From Blasia pusilla (Eukaryota; Marchantiophyta; Marchantiopsida; Blasiales), in NCBI GenBank assembly GCA_050084515.1, contig CM114275.1, forward strand, positions 10,106,001 to 10,170,000: DNA of 64,000 nt. The letters run 5' to 3'. A program made the translations under genes and the position numbers. Below, in pieces: positions 11,950 through 21,371 of the stretch. How positions within the stretch are numbered: the first letter of the stretch is position 1; every line of letters starts with the position of its first letter. Below the pieces are notes generated by a model, which was not told the DNA's origin, did no database searches, and saw nothing but the letters and a program-made list of their open reading frames with translations.

Positions 11950-12790
11950 GATAAGATCCTTCTAAACCATACTATCGCGTCCCTCCAATAAGAGAACACC
12001 ATATGGCAATACATCACGCACTCTCAAGATGGTGTGCCATGCAGTCACACCCAATATCGTAGGTGTCATTTGCTAGAAGTATGCATAGTTTCCTTGATGA
12101 AATCTTTGAATCGTCGTTTGCTAGCCACCTCCCCGAATACCCTCACACCTCAAAGTATCACGATGTTGCGCAACTACCAAGATCTCAAATGCCCTGGGCA
12201 TAACTCTTCGGAGCAACTCAACCCTCTAAGAACAAACTCACATCCATATAGCACGGTCATCGAGGTTCAACAGCTCACCAACATCATGAGGAATAGCCGC
12301 ACGTCAATGAGGCCCTCGGCCATAAAGCAACAAATATAGTGAGAAAGACGCTAAGGATTCCTAAATGTTAAATTTATATTCCATCACCAACCATGGTAAT
12401 TTTAGGTCCCAATCTCCTATGTGACATCTCTACAAGCCATACTTTCGTAAACCTCTCTTCACTGTCTGTACAACTCTCTCCGCTAGTTCATCCGCCTCAT
12501 GATGATCTCACAAAGTAGTGCGGTGGTCAATCATTGCATGATCACAAAAAGCATGGAACTCCCCACGAAACTTTGTACCCTAGTTTTTCAAGACCTTAAT
12601 TGGTGCGCCATAATGACTCAACACTTGATCTAGGAAGGCAGATAGTACCCCCTCGCTCGCTTTGTCAAAAAATACTACCAACTCTATCCACTTTGAGAAA
12701 TGCTCGATCATCACCAATACTTAATGATTGGGGCGTACCGTCAAAGGTAAAGGTCTTGCAAAACGCAAATTTCATCCATTCAATTACCAT
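11950..12790 (-). pseudogene. Element D: integrase remnant
   Basis: Homologous to the integrase of element C. Around 12466-12553 the minus strand reads IDHRTT, then a stop, then EADELAERVV, so the region around the catalytic glutamate of the DDE triad is preserved while the frame is broken. The zinc-binding N-terminal part is missing because of the deletion ending near 12790. No functional protein can be made. Confidence 0.65.
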
Positions 12791-13100
12791 GCACATTCTT
12801 CTTCGCGGCCATGATAGTGGCATATGCATACTCTTGATACGATATCTCTAGTAGTCCTCCTCCGACCAAGTCTTGGCTCCTGTTCTGAATAAAAGCCCTC
12901 TCTATATCATTGTACTTTTAGGGTCGTCAAAAGATTAGTGTGTCGTTGGAAAACTCAATGCGAATCCCTGGACCCTTCAACGTACCCAAACATGTATATT
13001 GAATGCAAAAAAATTCCTATGACTCCTAAGAACTGATGTATTCGACTCCTATCCCCTCTTGTCAACTTAGGGCCCATATGTGGCTCCCAAGCCTCCATCG
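12790..13100 (-). pseudogene. Element D: start of reverse transcriptase
   Basis: The minus strand around 12790-12900 matches the first about 40 residues of the element C reverse transcriptase (IQSR and SATV blocks). The palm domain that follows in C is deleted here. Confidence 0.55.
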
Positions 13101-13439
13101 TGACTAGTGCAAGACTCTCTAGCACGAGTATATATCCTTAGTTGCTATGATGCAACCCCATCTCGAACAACAAAAATCGACTCCTCCCTTACAACCAACT
13201 TCGAACTCTAATCTGCTTGGTGTGTGGGACCATGTACCACGCTCAATGCTATGGTTGTCATCTCTTGGCGTCCCTAAAAATAATCCCAAGAAGTCCAAGG
13301 GTGTATCTCTCGATCACCCTTGATGTGTTGATCTCCTCCAGTTTCGCCCCCAACCACTACTTGAATGGTCATGGTAGGCATGGGACTCACCAGGGCAACA
13401 ACCATGACCTCTCATAACCTCACCCGACGTTGCTCAATA

Positions 13440-14447
13440 ATTCCTAAGCTGATAATATATGTCAAATAGTTCAAGTCCATTGTCTGACCTAATATGTGAC
13501 ATCGGGATTCCTCTAATAGTGACGGTATTGTCTTCACTCTTGTGGAAAATCCCATCTCCTACTTCACTTATCAACATTAGGCTCTACCAAACATTGTGTT
13601 TGGTCATCCCAAACCAAGCCAGGACCGACCTCCTTATATGCATAAGAAGCGAGAAAACTCACAAAAGTAGGAAAGGTTGCCCATGGCATGCCAATCATAT
13701 TGACCACTATCAATAGAGGTCGATCATCATGCTCATCTCCCGTGATCGACGTCGTGGATCCAAAATGGAATCCACCAACAAATGGGAGGGACACTCCACT
13801 CTTGCATATGGCCTCCTCAAGACCTCATGTGGTACCAAGTTGGTCCACAATAGACGTGGGCGGTGTGCTCACGAACCTATACTCGCCGCATCCAAGAATA
13901 CTACGAGGTCGATCCATGCACGCATCTAATTAATGTTCACTCATCACCAATTGTGACCGCAAATTGCTCGATATTGGTACATTTTCCAAAATGTAAGCTG
14001 GAGAACGAGACTGATGTTCCTGCAAGTGTGGTAAGATCCTCATCTTCTCCCAAAATAGCTTGGACCGTGTATAAGCTAAACCACTACCTCATCCAACATT
14101 TGATTAGCTCTAACATGGCCAACTTGCAATGATCAATCAATGGTCCCCACCCGATCCAAGTCCTATGGCCCCATCAAGGAAATGTCCCTAGATAAGGAAT
14201 TGTGGTATCCCTATACAGCCGATGTAGATAATAAGTCGAGAAAACCAAGGCGTAACTCCGCCATATGTTGAAATGAGACGCGCCTTGAAATCTCATCAAT
14301 CTCTGCATACAAGTACTGCAACATACGCACTCCATCATGCAAGATAACAGCCAACCCAATATTGATCCCTCTAAAAAGATACAATACACGAATGCCCTCC
14401 TCTAGGATGCACCATATAATGGGTTTGGCATCCAAGGGCCACATCAT
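13440..14447 (-). pseudogene. Element D: DNMT3-like cytosine-5 methyltransferase domain
   Basis: Read on the minus strand across frameshifts, this region shows the ordered motifs of C5-cytosine methyltransferases. Motif I (SAM binding) is LYLFRGINIG at about 14387-14352, with the first Gly of FGG changed to Arg. Motif IV (catalytic Pro-Cys loop) is LIIASWPC at 14136-14110, followed by a stop where Gln is expected. Motif VI is AYILENVP at 14007-13975. A motif VIII-like block is AHRPRLLWTN at about 13870-13840. Motif X is LGQTMDLN at 13493-13470. The enzyme family transfers a methyl group from S-adenosylmethionine to C5 of cytosine. The ENV, AHRxR and final LGxxxxL patterns are closest to the DNMT3/DRM group by memory. 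It sits between protease and reverse transcriptase, as in C, which keeps only motifs VI to X. This copy is a pseudogene. Confidence 0.75.
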
Positions 14448-14499
14448 AGCACTTTGGATTCCCGCTACCTCAAGTTCTTCTTCCTTGGTACATTATGGT

Positions 14500-15457
14500 G
14501 CAAACGCCTCCTTCCACACCGTGTGTACGTGCTTATCGGCTAAGCGTCAAATCTCCTCACTCGAGCCCCACAAAGGGATCTCTTTTGCACGAAATGATGC
14601 TACTACCATAACACTCCTCTCCAAAGGAATGTCGATCATGGATATGTCCTATGCATAGACATGACCCTCAATCAAATCGTCAGGCCACGTGATGGCGCTA
14701 CTAAATGTTGCCAAAGTTGCCATCTCTCTAGGAGGTTGCTCGATCGAGTGCTTGATGAGCCTCAATCACTCCACTTGTGAATTGAACGGGTAATGAAACT
14801 AAATCACCCATCACTTCATTGTCAGCTTGGTCTATATGACGTTGACTCTTCCCATAAATCCAAGGAAAATCCCATCGAGTACAACTTTGCTCCTTCAACC
14901 TAGACGTCGTAGGACTCAATGCAACACAGATTACTATCACCTTGGCTTGCACCATAGACTCATGCGATGGATGTCTGGGTCGAATAGTTACCACGACCTC
15001 ATGTTGGGAGATAAATTTTGTTGTACTCACTCCATCCAAGGATCTCTATGTCTTGAAAGGGCAATGTTCCACATCTATCCTCATAAGGTTTTTCCAAATT
15101 TAAAATGTTGGGATTTTGTATCTATTTGCGATATCTTCATTTGGAGTGTATGGAACTATTACAGCAGGTTGGACAAGTAACTCCAAGTATTACGATTTTC
15201 CACTCAAATGGTTTCCTACGAAGTTTCGATAGGATTGCTTTTGATATTCGTCATACTATACGCAGGTTCTTGCAATTTTAGCAAGATTATCCTCTTGTAA
15301 ACGCTTCCTTCCCCAACATCTTACACTCCCGAATCCAACAAAATGCATTACATACTAAACACTCTACCTCATAGACCTACCAACTCAAAGATCTCTCCTC
15401 GCTTATCGAGCAAAACAACACTTGGAGAAACCATGACGTGCTCTATCGCGGGTCTAG
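14500..15457 (-). pseudogene. Element D: protease region remnant
   Basis: By position and patchy similarity this matches the protease and linker of element C (55.9-56.6 kb). Open minus-strand stretches (such as 15039-14728) are short and out of frame with each other. The aspartic protease active site is not recognisable. The segment ends exactly at the TCTAG target duplication of element A. Confidence 0.5.
15453..15457. repeat. Target-site duplication of element A, left copy (TCTAG)
   Basis: TCTAG immediately precedes the 5' LTR and is repeated immediately after the 3' LTR at 21372-21376. A 5-bp duplication is normal for Ty3/gypsy integration. Confidence 0.95.
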
Positions 15458-15810
15458 TGTAATTATTCTTTGTTAGTCATAGTTAAGTTAGAATCTATGA
15501 CATGAAGTGCATAAGTGAAGAAGAATCAACCAAAAAGAGAAAAGACAAAATACATGAGATAAAGATGAGAGTGGGGCCATAAGTTGGTGAAAAGGAAGAT
15601 AAGGATGAGGTTGAGGAAGATGAGGTTGGGACATTAGACTCCAAAGGAGATCCTCTAATGCTATGAGAGTAGGACATGTGGCATAAGGATAGGTAGAGCT
15701 AATTTGTCTTCATTGTACCTATCTCTAAGTATATAAAGAAAGAGGAGAGGCCTTGAGGGCATTCTACCTTTGAGCAACTCTAGAGTGGTTCCGTGAGCTG
15801 GAGAGTTACA
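15458..15810 (+). repeat. Element A 5' LTR
   Basis: 353 bp, beginning TGTAA and ending TTACA. It contains a TATA-box-like TATATAAAG at 15730-15738, the likely core promoter. Compared with the 3' LTR it holds an extra 15 bp around 15611-15626, which looks like a local duplication of a GATGAGGTTG block. Confidence 0.95.
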
Positions 15811-15811
15811 A

Positions 15812-15823
15812 TGGTATCAGAGC
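15812..15823 (+). promoter_or_regulatory. Element A primer binding site (initiator Met tRNA)
   Basis: TGGTATCAGAGC, one base after the 5' LTR, is complementary to the 3' end of plant initiator methionine tRNA, the usual minus-strand DNA primer of plant gypsy and copia elements. Confidence 0.95.
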
Positions 15824-15961
15824 AAGGTTGCTCTTCCAACGAGAGTGGATTATCCCTCTTGGAAGGATGACCAAGTAATGATATATTGTTTAGAATAGAT
15901 AGGTTGTTAGAGGCTGACAGTGGCTATAGAGCTGCAAATAGAGTAAGGAGGAAGGGCTGTT

Positions 15962-16405
15962 TTGCAGGTAATTGATGGAGGGGGAGCGAGAGTGGCTCCT
16001 GATTTCCCGTTTCTTAATCCGTTCACCATCAAACTCTTATATGTAGATAGACACTGGTTCACGAGATACCTCGTATATCACTTTGGTGAAGTTTTCATGA
16101 TGCAAGTGATGGAGTCTCGCTATCCGGTGATCCTCCCTATTGTTACATATGATCGTGTGTGGGATTGCACTATTTATATATATTTTTTAGAGGAGATATG
16201 GGGAATGGATTTGAATAGGCCCCCACAAGTGTTTTTTAACTCTCGATATATAGTCCATGTGGTTTGTCAACCTAAGATAGCATATAGAGAGTTTATAGTG
16301 AGGAAGTTTGGCCAAAAGTATTATGATGAAGTCATTGCGTCAACACTGCCTTTTGTAGTCCCTATTATGCGAAATTGGCAGGTGTATATCTTGATCTTAT
16401 ATTAG
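15962..16405 (+). CDS. Element A leader open frame, unrecognised
   Basis: An uninterrupted 147-codon frame lies between the primer binding site and gag. It begins at a TTG, so the true start is unknown; the first in-frame ATG pair is about 45 codons in (MMQVMES). The reading is rich in aromatic and hydrophobic residues (such as RHWFTRYLVYHFGEVF) and unlike gag, protease or any domain I know. It could be the N-terminal part of gag in a different frame, an accessory protein, or chance. The stop at 16405 is two bases from the gag-like frame. Confidence 0.35.
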   Translation: MQVIDGGGARVAPDFPFLNPFTIKLLYVDRHWFTRYLVYHFGEVFMMQVMESRYPVILPIVTYDRVWDCTIYIYFLEEIWGMDLNRPPQVFFNSRYIVHVVCQPKIAYREFIVRKFGQKYYDEVIASTLPFVVPIMRNWQVYILILY

Positions 16406-16406
16406 A

Positions 16407-17611
16407 GTGATAGTAAAGGGTCAGGGGAAAGTCGGAGCGATCATGGAAGAAACTTTGAGGGATATGATTCGTGAATTGAGAGAGTTGAGAGTTGCATTTG
16501 ATCAAAGTCAAAACCAAGTCCAAGAATTAGCGCAAGAAGTTGCTTTGGTCAGAAATATGAGAGTAGAGAGAGAGAGAGAGTTCTTCCGATACGTGGGATG
16601 GAGAAGGAAACCACGAGTGTCGTGACTCCTGGGGAAAGAGACGAAACCTTAAGGGCACGAGCATTGGAGGCCCAAGCAGCACAAAGAGAGATAGAGATGA
16701 ATGCTAAAGCATAATTGATATTGAAAATGACAAAGACATGCAAGGTAGAACCGTACAAAGGAAGTCGAGCCATGGGGGTATTAGAGGGTTGGATCACTCT
16801 GATGGAAATCCATTTATCCCTTTTCAACATTGATGATCATATTGTAGGGATGTTTGTAAGATCTTGGTTAATCGATCGAGCATTGACATGGTATCAAGGA
16901 TGGGAGAGATCCTTGATTGAAACAACTGAACAAATTACATGGAGCGGAATGAAGCAAGGGTTGTTGCAAAATTTCCAAGCTGTGGATCCAATCCTCACTG
17001 CTAGAATGAAATTATGGCGACTTGAGCAGAAAGGCACTATGGAGGACTACATCAAAGAGTTTCGTGACTTGCAGATACAAATCCGCGACATGAGTGGACC
17101 AGAAGCTCTCGATCTATCTAAGAGGTGTTTGAAGAAGAAGAAGGTGTGTCAAGAGGTGATTCGAGACTATCCAAAAGATATCAATGAAGCAATCACATGT
17201 GCCCAACGTATGGCAAATGTGTACAAAGAAGGAGGAGAGGTGGTTGCTTCCATGAACAACCACTACGGACCCACACCCATGGAGTTGGGTAACCTTCGAG
17301 CACGAGATGGTTATGCGCCGCGAAGATATAATGGAAGGGTGCCGAAGGAGAGAGATCGGAACCCCAACATACAAGAGATTGCTTCTCGAACCCACGGGGT
17401 TGGGGTTCCTAGAGGAGGGAGAGAATTCAAAGTCCGAAGAGATACATGCCAATGTTTTGAGTGTGGTAGATATGGTCATATAGCCATGAATTATCCTCTT
17501 CGTAGGCTCGAAAATAGGCCATATCGTCGCCCTCTTAATCATCTTGAAGGAGGACATATGCAGGAAGATGACGAAGAAGGCAGACCTCAGAGAAACGCCA
17601 ACCACCAATAA
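16407..17611 (+). pseudogene. Element A gag
   Basis: Gag builds the particle that packages the element RNA. The reading is split in two: 16407-16625, a glutamine-rich probable coiled coil, and 16715-17611, with the retrotransposon gag core (a LTWYQGWERS block and an MEDYIKEFRDLQ block) and a C-terminal zinc knuckle at 17453-17494. The knuckle reads CFECGRYGHIAMNY, so the fourth ligand Cys of CX2CX4HX4C is replaced by Tyr. The gap between the two frames contains stops. It is followed directly by the protease region. Confidence 0.8.
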
Positions 17612-17613
17612 TC

Positions 17614-18230
17614 GTGCCTCGCGGATATACTGGTTCTAACAAAAGGAGGAAAGGCGAGGGTCGACACAAACATGTGGAGATAAATGGTTTAAAGAGAGGA
17701 GAAACACGTCTCATTGTTATAGATGGGGAAGTAGAAGGATCCCAATTTAGAGTGTTAATTGATCTTGGGGAACAGAAAACTTCCTTTCAAGAGCCATAAC
17801 TATGAAATTGGGCTTAGCTTTAGAGAGGGATCAAAAAGAAGAGGTAGAATTACCAAACGGGCAAACAGAAAAGATTGAGAAGCTTCCTCGAAGGGTAGAT
17901 TTGAGGATAGGAAAGTATCTGGAAGAGTTGGAGATGAAGGTCATTAGGTTAGCACGTTATGATGTTATCTTGGGAATGCCTTGGATGGAACAGTATAATC
18001 CACAGGTAGATTGGAGAAAAAAGATTGTGAAGACCCGAGAGTAGAAGCTTTACGAAGATAGAGTCAGATCACGTCCTAGAACCCTACCCCTATATGTAAT
18101 AGGAAAAATCGCCATCAAACATCAAGATGTATATTTTCTAGGTTCAATAAGAGATGTTTATGGTTTGAAAAAATATTCAGAGGTATAGACGAGTTGAGAG
18201 AAGTATTGGAGATATAAAAAGATGTATTCC
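17614..18230 (+). pseudogene. Element A protease region
   Basis: Homologous to the retropepsin of gypsy pol. The expected active site LxDSGA appears as LIDLGE near 17755-17772, so the Ser-Gly-Ala context is lost. The flap-side block DVILGMPWM at about 17962-17988 is typical of this protease family. Stops at about 17799 and 18044 split the frame. Inactive. Confidence 0.75.
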
Positions 18231-18279
18231 AAAATTATTTATCATCAAGGTTATCACCCAAACAAAGGGTAGAGCACAA

Positions 18280-19480
18280 GATTGAGGTCCTTCCAAGAAG
18301 CACACCATCATGTAAAGCTCCTTATCGCTTAGCTCCAAGAGAATTAGAAGAATGCAAAGCCCAAGTGGAGGAGATGTTGGAAAAAGGCTTCATCCAACCA
18401 AGCGTCTCGCCATGTGGAGCCCCTGTTCTTTTTGTGAAAAAGAAGGATGGAAGCATGCGATTGTGTATCGACTATCGAGCACTGAATCAACAAACAGTCA
18501 AAAATAAATATCCATTACCAAGAATGGATGATTTGTTCGACCAGCTACAAGGAGCAAAATACTTCACCAAACTTGACCTTCGTAGCGGGAACAACCAAAT
18601 TTGAATTGCGGATGAAGATGTGCACAAGACTGCTTTTCGTATTAGGTATGGACACTTTGAATACTTAGTCATGCCATTTGGTCTTACTAATGGACCTGCA
18701 ACCTTTATGGGCCTAATGAATGATATCTTTCATCCATATTTAGACAAAGTCTGTCATTTTATTCTTAGATGATATCTTAGTCTAAAGTAAAACGATAGAG
18801 GAGCATATAAATCATCTATGAGAAGTCCTTCAAATCCTAAGAGATAATGAGTTGTATGCTAAAGCTTCAAAATATGAGTTCGGTAAAACAAAAGTTGATT
18901 ATCTAGGGCATCGAGTAAGCGCAGAAGGTATTCAAGTGATGAGTGAGAAGGTAGAAGCGATCCAAAAATGGAGTGCACTTGAGGATAAAATTCAATTGAA
19001 GAATTTTCTAGGGTTAACAGGATTCTATCGAAGATTTGTCAAAGGTTTTGCTCAAATTGCACAATCCTTAATAGCTTTACTAGGGAAAGGACAAAAATAG
19101 AATTGGGGCACATCACAAGAGATTTTTTTTCAATCATTAAAGGATGCCTTGATCAAAGCCCTTATATTGAAGTGGTATGATCCTAATTGACCCATATATC
19201 AAGTTGGCCACAGATGCTTCAGGTACTAGCATTGGAGGAGTACGACAACAAGAATGGGAGGATGGATGACATCCTATTGCCTTCTTTTCTCGCAAGCTAT
19301 TGCCAACGGAGCAAAACTACCATACAGCTTAGTGAGAAGAACTTGCTATTGTGTTGGCAACCAAGCATTGGAAACATTACTTGGGCGATAAGGAGTTTAT
19401 GGTGGAGATTGCTCATAAGCCCTTGGTCTACTTAGAGTTCCAGAAGGAGCTCTCCAAACGTCAAATTCGATGGGCAGAAT
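18280..19480 (+). pseudogene. Element A reverse transcriptase and RNase H
   Basis: Read in pieces. 18365-18604 holds the fingers and palm start ([32 protein letters not shown]). The catalytic YxDD box is out of frame and reads FLDDILV near 18755-18775, followed by a stop. 18852-19100 holds the thumb (DYLGHRVS, FLGLTGFYRRFVKGF). RNase H at about 19110-19480 is only patchily readable. At least one frameshift and four stops make it inactive. Confidence 0.85.
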
Positions 19481-19494
19481 GGCGACAATAATTC

Positions 19495-20595
19495 ATGATG
19501 AAAATTGTTTATGTGGAAGAAAAGAAGCAGTTGGCAGACGCCTTAACTCGTATACTACAGATGAATAACATATATGAAGTGGAGATTCACTCTAGTTGGT
19601 GGAAAAAGTTATCAAAAGCCACAAAGGAGGATGAAGAAATTGGAGTTTTTATTCATGCCAACAGAGTATACAAGGCTCAAGGATTGGTTTTCCATAAAGG
19701 TAAAATATGGATCCCACAAGATCCACAATTACGTACTGAAGTATTGTCTGAAGCTCACAACACAGTCATTGCGGATCATATGGGAGTTGAAAAAACCTTA
19801 GAGGGATTACAACGAGCATACTATTGGCCCAAAATGAGAGAAGATGTTGACGTATATGTAAGGAGTTGTAGGATTTGTCAACAAATCAAGGCTAGTAACA
19901 CAAAACCAGCAGAATTATTGCAACCGATCCCAATACCTCAAAAACATTGGGAACAAGTCAATATGGATCTTGTTTGTAAGCTACCATGTACGATCACAGG
20001 ATATGACTCTATTGTGGTTTTTGTGGATAGACTAAGCAAGATGATACACCTTCGTCTGACCAAGAAGACTGTGACTGCACCAGAGTTGGCTAGGATCTAC
20101 ATTGAGATAGTCTTTGTCCATCATGGTCTTCCTAAAGTGCTTATCACTGATAGGGGAACCCATTTCACGAGTTTATTTTGGAAGGCTTTATTCGGATTGC
20201 TCCAAACTAAACTAGCTATGTCTACGACTTATCACCCTCAAACTGATGGACAAATTGAAAGGGCCAACCGTACCATTGAGGATATGCTACACGCCTTAAC
20301 ATTTGAGGATCAACAAGGATGGGACTCATTGTTACCCTTAGTAGAGTTCTCATACAATAACTCCATGAACTCTTCCACTAAGATCACACCATTATTTTTA
20401 ATGCATTGCGAGCATTCCTCAATTCCTTCTAGTCTCACTCGAATAGGGAAAAGTCTGAGGGAACCTACAAAGATAGATGCAGTTAATGAGTTTATGGACC
20501 AGATTCAGAAAGGGGTTCAACTTGCTAAGAAGAAGTTGGATATTGCCCAAAATCGACAAAAAAAATATGCAGGTGCTCATCGTCGAGATTTGTGA
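19495..20595 (+). pseudogene. Element A integrase
   Basis: A 366-codon open frame covers the end of RNase H and most of the integrase, which inserts the cDNA into the genome. The HHCC zinc domain is visible (H of SEAHN, H of DHMG, then CRIC). The DDE core has D in NMDLV, D in TDRGTHF and E in DGQIERANR, so all three acidic residues are present. The C-terminal part continues in another frame at 20600-20830 with the LNPRYIGSF block and HHVFHVSLLRPF. It is the best preserved enzyme domain of A. Confidence 0.9.
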
Positions 20596-20842
20596 AGGGG
20601 ACGAGGTTTGGTTAGAAACAACCAATTTATCATTAGTAAGAGTTTCTAAGCTTAATCCTCGCTATATTGGGTCTTTCACTATCCTACAAAAATTGGGCGC
20701 CGTGGCGTATAAGCTAGACCTACCGATGCATATGAAAATCCATCATGTATTTCATGTGTCTCTTCTTCGACCGTTTATTCCACATCCTAAGAGATTTAAG
20801 GACAATATTGTCAATCCATCACTACCTTAAATAGTCGGAGCT

Positions 20843-21020
20843 CATGAAGAATTTGAAGAAACGCACTCGAGAAGCTCATCACCAACGAGTTGAATATTTG
20901 GTCCAATGGAAAGGATATCCACTATTTGAGGCCACGTGGGAACCCTCAGTCAACGTGGCAAACGCACCATTAATAGTGCAAGAGTTTGAAAGTTCTCACA
21001 ACGAGGACGTTGTGTCTTAA
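20843..21020 (+). CDS. Element A chromodomain
   Basis: The last pol segment, open to the TAA at 21018-21020, encodes a chromodomain: EYLVQWKGYP followed by EATWEP. Chromodomains at the integrase C-terminus of chromoviruses bind methylated histone H3 and guide integration to heterochromatin. It is out of frame with the integrase body, so it is no longer fused to it. It precedes the polypurine tract ATGGGGGGAGG at 21021-21031. Confidence 0.85.
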
Positions 21021-21033
21021 ATGGGGGGAGGTT

Positions 21034-21371
21034 TGTAACCATCATTTTTTAGTCATAGTTAAGTTAAAATCTATGACATGAAGCGCATAAGTGGAGAAGA
21101 ATCAACCAAAAAGAGAAAAGACAAGATACATGAGATAAAGATGAGAGTGGGGTTATAGGTGAGTGAAAAGGAAGATAAGGATGAGGTTGGGACATTAGAC
21201 TCCAAAGGAGATCCTCTCATGCTATGAGAGTAGGACATGTGGCATAAGGATGGGTAGAGCTAATTTGTCTTCATTGTACCTATCTCTAAGTATATAAAGG
21301 AAGAGGAGAGGACTTGAGGACATTCTATCTTTGAGCAACTCTAGAGTGGTTCCGTGAGCTGGAGAGTTACA
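21034..21371 (+). repeat. Element A 3' LTR
   Basis: 338 bp, beginning TGTAACC and ending TTACA, preceded by a G-rich polypurine tract and followed by the TCTAG duplication. It shares the TATATAAAG promoter block with the 5' copy and lacks that copy's 15-bp duplication. Confidence 0.95.

Larger units (their letters stand above)
11816..15457 (-). mobile_element. Element D, left half: decayed gypsy with methyltransferase and PHD remnant
   Basis: This is the 3' part of a minus-strand Ty3/gypsy element homologous to element C (about 51.9-56.6 kb). Read along the minus strand it holds protease remnants, a cytosine methyltransferase, the start of the reverse transcriptase, the integrase and a broken PHD finger. 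Most of the reverse transcriptase and RNase H is missing: the C-equivalent bases from about 52960 to 54680 are deleted, with the junction near 12790. Frameshifts and stops are frequent. It is interrupted at 15457 by element A and resumes at 21372. D looks older than C. Confidence 0.8.
15458..21371 (+). mobile_element. Element A: complete Ty3/gypsy chromovirus nested in D
   Basis: A 5.9-kb LTR retrotransposon with both LTRs, primer binding site, gag, pol in the order protease, reverse transcriptase, RNase H, integrase, chromodomain, and a polypurine tract. It lies on the plus strand inside the minus-strand element D and is flanked by TCTAG duplications. The LTRs differ at about 20 positions by eye plus a 15-bp length difference, so the insertion is not recent. 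Coding regions carry several stops and frameshifts, so it is non-autonomous. The chromodomain places it among chromoviruses, whose integrases target heterochromatin. Confidence 0.95.

Noticed and set aside
15962-16405. Envelope-like gene in element A
   Set aside because: It lies before gag and not after integrase, and has no signal peptide or clear transmembrane segments.
17114-17608. 164-codon minus-strand frame opposite element A gag
   Set aside because: Shadow of gag on the other strand; low-complexity composition and no domain.
19187-19435. 82-codon frame in element A as a separate gene
   Set aside because: It is an out-of-frame reading of the decayed RNase H region.
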